Program-made: the position numbers and the translations under genes
Shown here: in pieces, positions 33,845 through 43,498 of the stretch
Position numbering within the stretch: the stretch's first letter is position 1
Layout of the letters: each line of letters starts with the position of its first letter
Notes under the pieces: generated by a model
The model's database searches: none
The model's input: the letters and a program-made list of their open reading frames with translations, nothing else
Told to the model about the DNA's origin: nothing
Source of the DNA: UBA5109 sp965661005
GTDB taxonomy: Bacteria; Pseudomonadota; Gammaproteobacteria; Pseudomonadales; Pseudohongiellaceae
Reading direction: 5' to 3'
Assembly (NCBI GenBank): GCA_965661005.1
Contig: CBFICB010000004.1
Span: 124,001-188,000 of the forward strand
Length of the DNA stretch: 64,000 nt

Positions 33845-35644
33845 GTGAGCGACTTAAGCCACATTCGAAATTTTTCAATTATTGCCCATATCGACCATGG
33901 CAAATCAACCATTGCTGATCGCTTTATACAGGATTGCGGAGGTTTGACTGAGCGGGAAATGTCAAGTCAGGTCCTTGATTCCATGGATATTGAAAAAGAA
34001 CGTGGTATTACGATAAAAGCTCAAAGCGTCACGCTCAATTATAAATCTCAGGATGGTCGAACTTATCAGTTGAATTTCATTGATACTCCTGGACATGTTG
34101 ATTTTTCTTATGAAGTGTCTCGATCACTGGCAGCATGTGAGGGCGCATTATTGGTGGTAGATGCAGCTCAAGGGGTTGAAGCCCAATCTGTTGCAAACTG
34201 CTATACCGCTATAGAGCAGGGTCTAGAGGTTATACCTGTTCTTAATAAAATGGACTTACCACAGGCAGAACCGGAGCGCGTTAAGCAGGAGATTGAGGAT
34301 ATTATCGGGCTGGACGCCCAGGATGCGGTACTTGCCAGTGCAAAAACAGGGCAAGGTATTACTGATATTCTTGAAAATCTCATTAAACTGGTGCCGCCGC
34401 CGCAAGGAGAGATAACAGATGATTTACAGGCGCTGATTGTTGATTCCTGGTTTGATAATTATCTTGGTGTTGTCTCACTTGTCAGGGTTCGTCAAGGCAG
34501 CATTAGAAAAGGCGATAAAATTATTGCTAAATCCACCGGTAAAGTTCATGTGGTGGATAATGTCGGCATATTTACCCCCAAACGAACTATCACAGATGAA
34601 CTGAAGGCCGGTGAAGTAGGTTTTATAGAAGCGGGAATAAAAGAAATTAAAGGTGCACCTGTTGGTGACACCATCACGCATTCTAAAACGCCAGATGTCG
34701 AAGCATTACCAGGCTTTAAGCGGGTTCAAGCACAAGTTTATGCCGGGATGTTTCCTATATCCGCTGATGATTATGAGAATTTTAGGGATGCCCTTGAGAA
34801 GTTAACACTTAACGATGCCGCTTTAATTTATGAGCCTGAAAATTCAGACGCTTTAGGCGTAGGGTTCCGCTGCGGCTTTCTGGGTATGTTGCACATGGAA
34901 ATCGTTCAGGAGAGACTTGAGCGGGAATATGATCTTGAACTGATAACCTCAGCGCCTACAGTGGTGTTTGAAGTCTTAACCAAGGCAGGCGACGTCATCA
35001 AGGTAGATAGTCCCTCACGATTACCGGGAATGGCGAGCGTAGAAGAAATGCGGGAACCTATTGTAGAAGCTAATATACTGGTTCCACAGGATTATGTCGG
35101 AAATGTCATCACACTGTGTGTGGATAAAAGAGGTGTTCAAAAAGACATGCAGTTTGCCGGAAGTCAGGTAGCTATTCGATATGAACTACCAATGAATGAA
35201 GTGGTATTAGATTTTTTTGATCGCTTAAAATCAGTGAGCCGGGGTTATGCATCTTTGGATTATAATTTTGTTCGATTTCAGGTGGCGAAACTCGTTAGGC
35301 TTGATGTCTTAATTAATGGTGATACGGTAGATGCATTAGCGTTAATTGTGCACAGAGATCAAGCACAGGCGAAGGGTAGAGTGCTAACGGAAAAAATGAA
35401 AGAATTAATTCCCCGACAACTTTATGATGTCGCCATTCAAGCTGCAATTGGAGGACAAATTATAGCGAGGAGTACCGTGAAAGCTTTACGTAAAAACGTA
35501 ACAGCAAAATGTTATGGTGGCGATATTACGCGTAAGAAGAAATTATTGGAAAAACAAAAAGCAGGAAAGAAACGCATGAAAAAAGTTGGAAACATTGAGG
35601 TTCCCCAAGAAGCATTTCTGGCTGTACTTAGGGTGGATTCCTAA
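33845..35644 (+). CDS. lepA: Elongation factor 4 (LepA)
   Basis: LepA is a ribosome-associated GTPase that resembles EF-G and affects translation initiation or back-translocation. It has 599 residues, the standard length. G1 is AHIDHGKST, G3 is DTPGHVDF and G4 is NKMDLP. Domain III-V motifs follow, ending in the lysine-rich C-terminal domain unique to LepA (KKLLEKQKAGKKRMKKVG). The start is GTG 33845. It overlaps lepB by one base, a coupling conserved from E. coli onward. Confidence 0.98.
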   Translation: MSDLSHIRNFSIIAHIDHGKSTIADRFIQDCGGLTEREMSSQVLDSMDIEKERGITIKAQSVTLNYKSQDGRTYQLNFIDTPGHVDFSYEVSRSLAACEGALLVVDAAQGVEAQSVANCYTAIEQGLEVIPVLNKMDLPQAEPERVKQEIEDIIGLDAQDAVLASAKTGQGITDILENLIKLVPPPQGEITDDLQALIVDSWFDNYLGVVSLVRVRQGSIRKGDKIIAKSTGKVHVVDNVGIFTPKRTITDELKAGEVGFIEAGIKEIKGAPVGDTITHSKTPDVEALPGFKRVQAQVYAGMFPISADDYENFRDALEKLTLNDAALIYEPENSDALGVGFRCGFLGMLHMEIVQERLEREYDLELITSAPTVVFEVLTKAGDVIKVDSPSRLPGMASVEEMREPIVEANILVPQDYVGNVITLCVDKRGVQKDMQFAGSQVAIRYELPMNEVVLDFFDRLKSVSRGYASLDYNFVRFQVAKLVRLDVLINGDTVDALALIVHRDQAQAKGRVLTEKMKELIPRQLYDVAIQAAIGGQIIARSTVKALRKNVTAKCYGGDITRKKKLLEKQKAGKKRMKKVGNIEVPQEAFLAVLRVDS

Positions 35645-36549
35645 TGAACATAGACTATTCGTTGGTTCTTTTAATTCTGGTCTTGGTCAGTGGGGTGATT
35701 TGGCTCATTGATGCGATCTTTTTTGCTAAAAGTCGAACACAAAAATTTCGCACCTATTTGAAGGAACATAAAATCAAAGAAGAAGATTTATCTTCCTATA
35801 AAAATAATGCTGAAGAAAATAAATCTACATTCAATCAAAAAATCCAACAGAAATTAGAGACAGCCTTTGAGATCAAGAAAGATCCAGGGCTGGTTGAGTA
35901 CAGCAAATCTTTCTTTCCAATTTTGCTTGCGGTCTTGATTTTTAGGTCCTTTTTAATAGAGCCTTTTCAGATTCCTACGGGATCCATGATCCCTAGTCTG
36001 AATGTAGGCGATTATATTATTGTTAATAAGTATTCTTATGGTATTCGTTTGCCGGTTATAGGCACGAAAGTAATGGATATAGGAGATCCTCAACGTGGTG
36101 ATGTCATGGTTTTTATCCCCCCGCATGACCCTGTGTATTATGTGAAAAGGGTAGTTGGTTTGCCCGGCGACCATATTCGTTACACAGATAAAAAGCTTTA
36201 TATTAACGGCGTTGAGCAGGCTCAGGAATTTGTTGATATGACGCAAGATGGATTCAGAAATGTGAATCATTTACTAGAACAGCTGGGGGAAGTGGAGCAT
36301 GATATCTATGTTTCACCACCATCGCCTTTTGGGGAGCCCAGATATGATTGGATGCGACCAGAGGGTAGAGTGGTCCCAGAAGGGCATTACTTTATGATGG
36401 GAGATAATCGGGATAATAGCCTTGATAGTCGCAGTTGGGGAGTCGTTCCCGAGGATAATATTGTGGGTAAAGCAGTAGCAGTTTGGATGAATAAAGAAGC
36501 AGGAATGAATTTGCCAACATTCAGTCAGAATCGTTTTATCAACCCTTAA
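35644..36549 (+). CDS. lepB: Signal peptidase I
   Basis: LepB removes signal peptides from exported proteins. The 301-residue protein has two N-terminal membrane segments (about 7-27 and 83-100, SFFPILLAVLIFRSFLIEPF) and a periplasmic catalytic domain. The nucleophile Ser is in IPTGSMIPSL near residue 115, and the general base Lys in YYVKRVVGLPGD near 175. GDNRDNSLDSRSWG is the box E motif near 256-269. It starts at the last base of the lepA stop. Confidence 0.97.
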   Translation: MNIDYSLVLLILVLVSGVIWLIDAIFFAKSRTQKFRTYLKEHKIKEEDLSSYKNNAEENKSTFNQKIQQKLETAFEIKKDPGLVEYSKSFFPILLAVLIFRSFLIEPFQIPTGSMIPSLNVGDYIIVNKYSYGIRLPVIGTKVMDIGDPQRGDVMVFIPPHDPVYYVKRVVGLPGDHIRYTDKKLYINGVEQAQEFVDMTQDGFRNVNHLLEQLGEVEHDIYVSPPSPFGEPRYDWMRPEGRVVPEGHYFMMGDNRDNSLDSRSWGVVPEDNIVGKAVAVWMNKEAGMNLPTFSQNRFINP

Positions 36550-36565
36550 TTTTCAGAGGTATCAA

Positions 36566-36961
36566 ATGAACTTAAATAATAATTCTTATAAGTTTGCTTC
36601 GCTTAAAGCACAAAAAGGCGCATCAGTTTTTGGTATCGTAATTTTATTGGTTATAGTCGGTATGTTTTTACTGTCTGCGTTAAAAGTTGCGCCATCCTAT
36701 ATGGATAACAATGTCATTGTGAACGCTATGGAAGGCATCATCAGTAACAATGATTTTGAGGCGATGAGTATTTCTGAAGTCAGAGCAAGCCTACAAAGAA
36801 CCCTGACGACTAATAATATTAGAGAATTTGACATGACTAATGTTGTGCTAACTAGGGAAGGTGATGACAGGTTTGAAGATATTAATTACGAATCACGAGT
36901 GCCGCTATTTTATAATATCGAAATTCTTGTGGTCTTTGAAAACAGATTCGATAAGAACTAG
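36566..36961 (+). CDS. DUF4845 membrane-anchored protein
   Basis: This 131-residue protein has a basic N-terminus, one membrane helix at about 20-42 (SVFGIVILLVIVGMFLLSALKV) and a small extracytoplasmic alpha/beta domain. It matches the DUF4845 family, whose genes lie between lepB and rnc in Pseudomonas and related bacteria. Function is unknown. Its end overlaps the rnc start by one base. Confidence 0.82.
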   Translation: MNLNNNSYKFASLKAQKGASVFGIVILLVIVGMFLLSALKVAPSYMDNNVIVNAMEGIISNNDFEAMSISEVRASLQRTLTTNNIREFDMTNVVLTREGDDRFEDINYESRVPLFYNIEILVVFENRFDKN

Positions 36962-37629
36962 TGTCAATCACTTCCGGACGAATATCCCACCACTTTAAAG
37001 ATAAGGCTTTATTAAAGCTAGCCTTAAGTCATCGTAGTAATGGCAAAATTAATAATGAACGTCTGGAATTCCTGGGCGACTCTATTCTGGGTTTTATTAT
37101 TGCCGAATTTCTTTATCAGCGTTTTCCTGAGGCCAGCGAAGGCGAATTAAGTCGCTTGCGTGCAGAATTTGTAAAAAAAAATACTCTGGCAGATATTGCT
37201 CGTGAGCTTTCACTGGGTGAACTCTTGATTCTGGGTAGTGGTGAGTCAAAGAGTGGTGGAGCCAATAGGGATTCTATCTTGGCGGATGCTCTGGAAGCAG
37301 TTGTCAGCGCAATTTATCTTGACGCAGGATTAAACGCGTGTCGCAAAGAAGTCATCACTTGGTTTTCCTCAAGGCTTCAGCAACTTGACTCTAAAGAAGA
37401 TATTCCACAAAAGGATGCCAAAACACGCTTGCAGGAATACTTGCAGTCTAAACAAATGGGTTTACCTGAATATGTTGTATCCAAACTTGGCGGAAAAGAT
37501 CATGAGCAGCAATTTACGGTCAGTTGCAAAATAGATTTATACAAAAAAGAATTTCATGGGCATGGCAGCAGCCGAAGAGAAGCAGAGCAGCAGGCAGCAA
37601 GCGTAATACTGGAAAAGCTTGGCTTGTAA
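36961..37629 (+). CDS. rnc: Ribonuclease III
   Basis: RNase III cuts double-stranded RNA in rRNA and mRNA processing. The 222-residue protein has the signature NERLEFLGDSILGFIIAEFLY near 30-50 with the acidic metal ligands, a second acidic set at ADALEAVVSAIYLDAG, and a C-terminal double-stranded RNA-binding domain (about 150-222; DAKTRLQEYLQSK, GSSRREAEQQAA). The start is GTG 36961, overlapping the stop of the upstream gene. Confidence 0.97.
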   Translation: MSITSGRISHHFKDKALLKLALSHRSNGKINNERLEFLGDSILGFIIAEFLYQRFPEASEGELSRLRAEFVKKNTLADIARELSLGELLILGSGESKSGGANRDSILADALEAVVSAIYLDAGLNACRKEVITWFSSRLQQLDSKEDIPQKDAKTRLQEYLQSKQMGLPEYVVSKLGGKDHEQQFTVSCKIDLYKKEFHGHGSSRREAEQQAASVILEKLGL

Positions 37630-37658
37630 TTGACTATTGGATGGATAAATTAAATTAA

Positions 37659-38573
37659 GTGAGCCAATCGAATAAGAACATAAGTGATAAACACTGTGGA
37701 CTAGTGGCCATAGTAGGCAGGCCTAATGTTGGCAAATCAACTTTGCTTAATCATATCCTTGGCCAAAAAATCAGCATAACCTCCCGTAAGCCTCAAACTA
37801 CACGTCATCGTTTATTGGGAATAAAAACCACCGATAAGGCTCAAATTGTTTTTGTGGATACTCCTGGGTTGAATATTGGTGTTGATAAAGCGCTGAATCG
37901 TTTTATGAATAAAACCGTAAGTGCTGTGATTCAAGATGTTGATCTGATTTTATTTATGATCGATGCAAATAAGTGGACTCAAGAGGATGAAAAAGTGCTG
38001 GAGAATATCCGCAACAGCCCTTCGCCAGCTTTTTTATTGTTGAATAAAACAGACACAATAAACAATAAAAATGAGCTACTTCCCTTTATGGAAAAGTTAA
38101 TGGCTATGCATGAGTTTGATGAAATCATTCCTATATCTGCATTGAAGAGTAAGGGCATAGATCAGCTTGAATCACTGGTCATAGAAACATTGCCTTTAGG
38201 CACCTATTTATTTCCTGAAGATCAGCTTACCGATAAAAATTCTCGTTTTCTTGCTGCCGAATTTGTCCGTGAAAAAATTACTCGCCAAATGGGCGATGAA
38301 TTACCATATGAAGTCAATGTTGAAATAGAGGAATTTAAGGCAGTAAAAGGTATGCTGCATATCAGCGCTTTAATATTGGTTGAAAGAGAAGGGCAGAAAA
38401 AAATTCTTATAGGTAAAAATGGTTCCAGTCTGAAATTAATTGGCTCTGAAGCCCGTAAGGAAATGGAGCTGCTTTTTGATGCTAAAGTCATGCTTAATTT
38501 ATGGGTTAAAGTTAAGACAGGTTGGTCCGATGATGAGCGAGCCTTGAGAAGTTTGGGTTATATTGACCAATAG
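37659..38573 (+). CDS. era: GTPase Era
   Basis: Era binds 16S rRNA and acts in 30S maturation and cell-cycle control. The 304-residue protein has a GTPase domain with G1 GRPNVGKST, G3 DTPGL, and G4 NKTD, and a C-terminal KH domain with GKNGSSLKLIGSEARKEME. The start is GTG 37659. The rnc-era-recO order is conserved in gammaproteobacteria. Confidence 0.97.
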   Translation: MSQSNKNISDKHCGLVAIVGRPNVGKSTLLNHILGQKISITSRKPQTTRHRLLGIKTTDKAQIVFVDTPGLNIGVDKALNRFMNKTVSAVIQDVDLILFMIDANKWTQEDEKVLENIRNSPSPAFLLLNKTDTINNKNELLPFMEKLMAMHEFDEIIPISALKSKGIDQLESLVIETLPLGTYLFPEDQLTDKNSRFLAAEFVREKITRQMGDELPYEVNVEIEEFKAVKGMLHISALILVEREGQKKILIGKNGSSLKLIGSEARKEMELLFDAKVMLNLWVKVKTGWSDDERALRSLGYIDQ

Positions 38574-38588
38574 GCATGTACAGATTAG

Positions 38589-39302
38589 ATGCTGATGAGT
38601 AATTCTATACAGTCACAACCTGCTTACTTATTGCATAGCAGGCCTTATCGAGACACCAGCCTTTTAGTAGATTTTATCACTCAGGATTTCGGTCGAATTA
38701 GCGCTGTAGCCAAAGGAGTGCGAAATCCAAAATCAAAAAATAGGGCGGTATTACAACCTTTCATCCCTTTATTAATCAATCTGAGTGGGAAAAATGAACT
38801 AAAGACGCTAGGCCAATTTGAAGCACAAGCGAATAGCGTAAATCTTAGGCATAAAGCCTTATTTTCAGCGCTGTATTTAAATGAATTGATAGTTCGGCTG
38901 ATTCACAAACAAGAAGCGGATGCTGAAATTTTTAACTTGTATGAGGGAACCTTATCAAAGCTATCAGAGCAAAGTGATATAGAGCCGGTTTTAAGGTCAT
39001 TTGAGCTAAATTTACTTGAATTGCTGGGATACGGAATTGATTTTAGTGTGCTTGAAGAAAGCCCTGTCGAAGAATGCTGGTACCACTTTCATCATGACAG
39101 CGGTTTTGAGCAGGTTGATGCAGCGAATGACAATCCTGGGAAATACTTTTCGAGTATAGTCCTGCAGCAAATAGCAGCGAAAAATTTTATTGACCTGGAA
39201 ATTCAAAAAGCCGCTAAGCGACTGTTGAGATCGGCACTTTCAGGACATTTGGGAGAGAAACCACTCTCAAGTAGAAGTTTATTTCGAAAAAACATAGGAT
39301 AG
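38589..39302 (+). CDS. recO: DNA repair protein RecO
   Basis: RecO, with RecR (at 50.1 kb) and RecF, loads RecA onto SSB-coated gaps. The 237-residue protein has an N-terminal OB-fold (AYLLHSRPYRDTSLLVDFIT, GRISAVAKGVR) and a helical C-terminal part. No zinc-type cysteine cluster is seen, as is usual for gammaproteobacterial RecO. In many relatives pdxJ and acpS follow. Here cysM is next, after 82 bases. Confidence 0.92.
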   Translation: MLMSNSIQSQPAYLLHSRPYRDTSLLVDFITQDFGRISAVAKGVRNPKSKNRAVLQPFIPLLINLSGKNELKTLGQFEAQANSVNLRHKALFSALYLNELIVRLIHKQEADAEIFNLYEGTLSKLSEQSDIEPVLRSFELNLLELLGYGIDFSVLEESPVEECWYHFHHDSGFEQVDAANDNPGKYFSSIVLQQIAAKNFIDLEIQKAAKRLLRSALSGHLGEKPLSSRSLFRKNIG

Positions 39303-39384
39303 CCACAGTTTTGCCTTTTTCCTTGTACTTGCTTCAAGGTAGAATTTTATTTTATCAATTGCAGTTTCAACCATAGCCCTAATC

Positions 39385-40302
39385 ATGTCGATTCCATCTA
39401 TAGATTCATCAATGTTCCCAACAATAGAAAGCACTATTGGCAATACGCCGCTTGTTCGACTGCAACGCTTACCAGGACAAAGTTCGAATACAATTCTGGT
39501 TAAACTGGAAGGAAATAATCCAGCAGGCTCTGTCAAGGACAGGCCAGCACTTAGCATGATTTTAAAGGCCGAAAGTCGTGGCGATATTAATCCAGGAGAT
39601 ACGTTGATAGAAGCAACCAGCGGTAATACGGGTATTGCTTTAGCTATGGTTGCAGCAATAAGAGGCTATAAGTTGATTTTGATTATGCCTTCTAACTCAA
39701 CACAGGAGCGCAAGGATTCCATGTCTGCCTATGGAGCCACTCTTATAGAAGTTAGCGAAGAGGACGGCATGGAAGGCGCTAGAGATCTTGCTTTGAAGAT
39801 GCAGGCACAAGGCGAGGGTATAGTGCTGGATCAATTTGGCAACCCGGATAACTATGCAGCCCATTATGAAGGTACTGGTCCTGAAATTTGGCGTGATACT
39901 AAGGGGAAAATAACACATTTCGTCAGTTCCATGGGAACAACAGGTACCATTATGGGCGTATCAAGATTCTTAAAAGAACAGAATCCAGAAATTAAAATTA
40001 TTGGCTTGCAGCCTCAGGAAGATTCTCGTATTCCTGGAATAAGACGCTGGCCAGATGCCTATTTGCCTAAAATTTTTGAACGGGATCGCGTTGATCAAAT
40101 CATTGATATTAATCAGCATGAGGCTGAAGTCACCATGCGCGACCTGGCAAAAAAAGAAGGTATCCATTGTGGTGTCTCGTCTGGTGGTGCAGTTTTCGCC
40201 GCATTACAACTCTCCAAATCACTGGAAAATGCAGTGATTGTTGCCATTATTTGTGACAGAGGAGATCGTTATCTGTCCAGTGGCGTATTCACACCTGAAT
40301 AA
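39385..40302 (+). CDS. cysM: Cysteine synthase B
   Basis: CysM is a PLP-dependent O-acetylserine sulfhydrylase that can also use thiosulfate. The 305-residue protein has the PLP-lysine in NPAGSVKDRPA near residue 52, the phosphate loop EATSGNTGIA and the C-terminal GVSSGGAVFAA. IPGIRRWPDAYLP is typical of CysM rather than CysK. The order cysM-rlmD-(relA)-mazG is the Pseudomonas arrangement. Confidence 0.94.
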   Translation: MSIPSIDSSMFPTIESTIGNTPLVRLQRLPGQSSNTILVKLEGNNPAGSVKDRPALSMILKAESRGDINPGDTLIEATSGNTGIALAMVAAIRGYKLILIMPSNSTQERKDSMSAYGATLIEVSEEDGMEGARDLALKMQAQGEGIVLDQFGNPDNYAAHYEGTGPEIWRDTKGKITHFVSSMGTTGTIMGVSRFLKEQNPEIKIIGLQPQEDSRIPGIRRWPDAYLPKIFERDRVDQIIDINQHEAEVTMRDLAKKEGIHCGVSSGGAVFAALQLSKSLENAVIVAIICDRGDRYLSSGVFTPE

Positions 40303-40323
40303 TCAAAGGAAAGCTCAATAAAC

Positions 40324-41670
40324 ATGCGTCGAAGAAGACGGCAAAAATTGCCTAAAGAACCTATTGTTTTGGATATTGAAAAGCTTAGTCATGAAGGTCG
40401 AGGTATAGCCCACCTCGAGGGTAAGGTTGTCTTTGTAGATGAGGCTTTACCTGCTGAACAGGTTTCGGCTGTTTACACACAAAAGCGTGAATCGTTTGAT
40501 CAGGCAAAAACTATAGATGTACTACATGCTTCTGAGGAACGAGTTATCCCCCAATGCCAGTATGCTTCAATCTGTGGCGGTTGCAGCCTTCAACATTTTA
40601 ACTCTGAGTCACAGTTATTATTTAAAGCCTCTGTCTTGGATGAATTGTTGGGACAAAGCCTCAACGGCGATGACTATACAAAAATGCCGCCTATGACCGG
40701 GCCACATTTTGGCTATAGGCGAAAGGCCAGATTGGCAGTACGTTATGTCCATAAAAAAGAACAGGTTCTAATAGGGTTCAGAGAAAAGAACAGCAGCTTT
40801 ATCACTAACATGGACAGTTGTGAAGTTCTGGATCCTCAAGTAAGTCATTTATTACCCGCCTTAAGGAAACTGGTTGCTTCGCTAAGCGCCTATAAGCATA
40901 TTCCGCAAATTGAGGTTGCTGTTGGAGATGAGCATACAGGTGGAAATTCTGTGGCCTTGGTCTTTAGGCATTTATTGCCCTTGGGTACTGACGATTTGGA
41001 GAAAATGACTGCTTTTGCTAGTGATCATAAGCTTGATTGCTATTTGCAAAGTGGCGGTCCAGATACGGTTGCCAAATATTACCCTAAAACAGATACGGGT
41101 AGATTATTTTATGACTTGCCTGAGTTTCAATTAAATTTGGCCTTCCACCCTATGGATTTTACTCAGGTCAATGCACACATTAACCGTAAGATGATTAGCA
41201 AGGCTATAGAATTACTAGAAATAAATAGCGAGGACAAAATACTGGATTTATTTTGTGGCTTAGGAAATTTTTCCTTACCTATGGCGACGAAAGCAAAGTT
41301 TGTGCTCGGTGTTGAAGGCAGTGCGGCCATGGTGGACAGGGGGAAGGAGAATGCTCTGCGCATGGAACTGGAGAATCTGGAATTTAGCAGTGCCGATTTA
41401 ACGGAAAATCTTGAGACCAAACATTGGGCGAGCTATGGCTTTACCAAAGTCTTAATTGACCCACCACGCTCTGGAGCCATTGAAATTCTTCCTGCTGTTG
41501 CTCTGCTGCAACCGGTAAAAATTGTTTATATCTCCTGTAATCCAATTACTTTGGCAAGGGATGCCGCCTGCTTAAAAGACTTGGGGTATCATTTGGATTC
41601 GGCCGGCGTAATGGATATGTTTCCGCAAACAACCCATGTTGAGTCCATAGCCTTATTTAATAAAGTATAG
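40324..41670 (+). CDS. rlmD: 23S rRNA (uracil-1939-C5)-methyltransferase RlmD
   Basis: RlmD methylates U1939 of 23S rRNA. The 448-residue protein has an N-terminal TRAM domain (about 12-70), an Fe-S cluster motif CQYASICGGC with a further Cys near 160 (DSCEVLD), a SAM-binding motif ILDLFCGLGNFSLPMA and the catalytic Cys in YISCNPITLARD. The start ATG 40324 begins with an Arg-rich segment. It is 21 bases after cysM and upstream of mazG. Confidence 0.95.
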   Translation: MRRRRRQKLPKEPIVLDIEKLSHEGRGIAHLEGKVVFVDEALPAEQVSAVYTQKRESFDQAKTIDVLHASEERVIPQCQYASICGGCSLQHFNSESQLLFKASVLDELLGQSLNGDDYTKMPPMTGPHFGYRRKARLAVRYVHKKEQVLIGFREKNSSFITNMDSCEVLDPQVSHLLPALRKLVASLSAYKHIPQIEVAVGDEHTGGNSVALVFRHLLPLGTDDLEKMTAFASDHKLDCYLQSGGPDTVAKYYPKTDTGRLFYDLPEFQLNLAFHPMDFTQVNAHINRKMISKAIELLEINSEDKILDLFCGLGNFSLPMATKAKFVLGVEGSAAMVDRGKENALRMELENLEFSSADLTENLETKHWASYGFTKVLIDPPRSGAIEILPAVALLQPVKIVYISCNPITLARDAACLKDLGYHLDSAGVMDMFPQTTHVESIALFNKV

Positions 41671-41704
41671 AAAGGTCAAACTAACAAAGATATCTGGAAG
41701 AGAT

Positions 41705-42538
41705 ATGGAGAGCAGTAGTAAGAAAATTACTGAGCTATTAAAGGTCATGTCCTTGCTAAGAGATAAGCATCATGGCTGTGCATGGGATTTAAAACAGACT
41801 TTTAAGTCCATTGCACCACATACTCTTGAAGAGTGTTATGAAGTTATAGAGTGCATTGAACAGGAAGACTTCCAGCACCTGCCTGAAGAATTAGGCGACC
41901 TGTTATTCCAGGTGGTGTTTTATGCACAAATGGCGAAAGAAGAAAGCTTGTTCAGCTTTGATGACATCTGTGATGCCATCACTCATAAACTGCTCACAAG
42001 ACACCCTCATGTTTTCCCTGATGCAACAATTGAAAGCTTTGGCAAAGAAAATAATTTAACACCTGAGCAGGTGGAAGCTAATTGGGAAAAAATCAAACAG
42101 CAGGAAAGACAAAATCAAAGTGATGAGAATAGTCTCAGTCTACTTGATGATATCCCTCAAGCTATGCCTGCCTTGTTACGCGCTAAAAAGATGCAAAATA
42201 GAGCGGCAACAGGAGGCTTTGACTGGAAAGAATCTAAAAGTGTTATCAAAAAGATCCATGAAGAAATCGAAGAGTTGGAAGAGGCAATGCAAGCCAATAA
42301 CCGAAAGCATATCGAAGAAGAGTTTGGGGATTTGTTATTTAGTGTCGTCAACTTATCCAGACACTTAAAACTTAATCCTGAATCAAGTTTACGCTCGGCA
42401 AATACTAAGTTTAGTCAGCGTTTTAGGCTGATCGAAGCTATGTTAAGAGAACAAAAACTGGAAATGAAAGATTTAACGATTGACGAGCTCGAGTCATATT
42501 GGGTGTTAGCTAAACAGAAACTGGCAAAGCAAGCATAA
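41705..42538 (+). CDS. mazG: Nucleoside triphosphate pyrophosphohydrolase MazG
   Basis: MazG hydrolyses NTPs and dNTPs to monophosphates plus PPi and clears aberrant nucleotides. The 277-residue protein has two MazG domains. The first has CAWDLKQTFKSIAPHTLEECYEV with the EExxE-type metal site, and the second has GGFDWKESKSVIKKIHEEIEELEEA and EEFGDLLFSVVNLSRH. In Pseudomonas relA sits directly upstream. Here rlmD is 34 bases upstream and relA is absent from the locus. Confidence 0.94.
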   Translation: MESSSKKITELLKVMSLLRDKHHGCAWDLKQTFKSIAPHTLEECYEVIECIEQEDFQHLPEELGDLLFQVVFYAQMAKEESLFSFDDICDAITHKLLTRHPHVFPDATIESFGKENNLTPEQVEANWEKIKQQERQNQSDENSLSLLDDIPQAMPALLRAKKMQNRAATGGFDWKESKSVIKKIHEEIEELEEAMQANNRKHIEEEFGDLLFSVVNLSRHLKLNPESSLRSANTKFSQRFRLIEAMLREQKLEMKDLTIDELESYWVLAKQKLAKQA

Positions 42539-42593
42539 ACTTGTAGATAACAAAGCAAATGTGTAATGTATTGAGCTTTATTTAGGGGAAGCT

Positions 42594-43241
42594 ATGAAAA
42601 TTATTCTTTTAGGTGCGCCGGGTGCTGGCAAAGGCACACAGGCCCAATTCTTAATAGATACCTTTGGTATTCCGCAGATATCAACAGGAGATATGCTACG
42701 CGCAGCTGTTAAGGCGGGTACTGACCTAGGCCTGAAGGTTAAATCAGTCATGGAAAGTGGTGGCTTGGTTACTGATGAAATCATAATTTCATTAGTGAAA
42801 GAAAGAATTACACAAGATGATTGTGCTAATGGCTTCCTTTTTGATGGTTTTCCTAGAACAATTCCACAGGCTGAGGCCCTTGTTGATGCGGGGGTTGATA
42901 TTGAGTATGTGCTTGAAATCCATGTGCCTGATGAAGAAATTGTAAAACGCTTAAGCGGCAGGCGTGTTCATCCTGCTTCAGGTAGGGTTTATCATCTGGA
43001 GCATAATCCTCCACAAAGGCCTGGCATCGATGATGTGACTGACGAAGCTCTGATCCAAAGAGAAGATGACAAAGAAGAAACTGTCAGGAAAAGGCTTGAA
43101 GTTTACCATCAACAAACTCTCCCTTTAGTTGACTTTTATCAGACTCTAGAAAAAGAAAGCGGGACAGTTAAATTTGCCCAGATTAATGGAGTAGGCGATA
43201 TAACTGATATTAAGCAGGAGTTACTGTCACTATTGAGCTAG
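42594..43241 (+). CDS. adk: Adenylate kinase
   Basis: Adk balances ATP, ADP and AMP. The 215-residue protein has the P-loop GAPGAGKGTQ at 7-16, ISTGDMLRAAV for AMP binding, GFPRTIPQAEAL and a long LID (about 120-160) without the four zinc cysteines. It follows mazG by 55 bases, with no terminator visible before the AT-rich gap that precedes the histone-like gene. Confidence 0.97.
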   Translation: MKIILLGAPGAGKGTQAQFLIDTFGIPQISTGDMLRAAVKAGTDLGLKVKSVMESGGLVTDEIIISLVKERITQDDCANGFLFDGFPRTIPQAEALVDAGVDIEYVLEIHVPDEEIVKRLSGRRVHPASGRVYHLEHNPPQRPGIDDVTDEALIQREDDKEETVRKRLEVYHQQTLPLVDFYQTLEKESGTVKFAQINGVGDITDIKQELLSLLS

Positions 43242-43396
43242 CAATAATAATTTTATTTTCACGAATCTATCTGTCTAAAATTATAATAAATTAATTTCCA
43301 ATTTTTTATTTTTAAAAATCTTAATTTCAATCTTACTTTTTTAATCTTGTTAATTGTTTTTTATGAAAAAAACTGTCTTATGATTTTTATAAAAAG

Positions 43397-43426
43397 TTGT
43401 AAAAAACAAAAAAACTGTGATATGTT
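43397..43426 (+). promoter_or_regulatory. Candidate promoter of the histone H1-like gene
   Basis: TTGTAA (43397-43402) and TATGTT (43421-43426) are separated by 18 bases in the 257-base, very AT-rich gap between adk and the H1-like gene. The predicted leader is about 66 bases and ends in AGGAGA. No other gene is visible in the gap. Confidence 0.5.
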
Positions 43427-43498
43427 GCGCTCGTTAGTAAAGCAATAACAACAACTAAAATTTCCAGTAGTTAAATTTTATGTTCTAGGAGAAAAATT

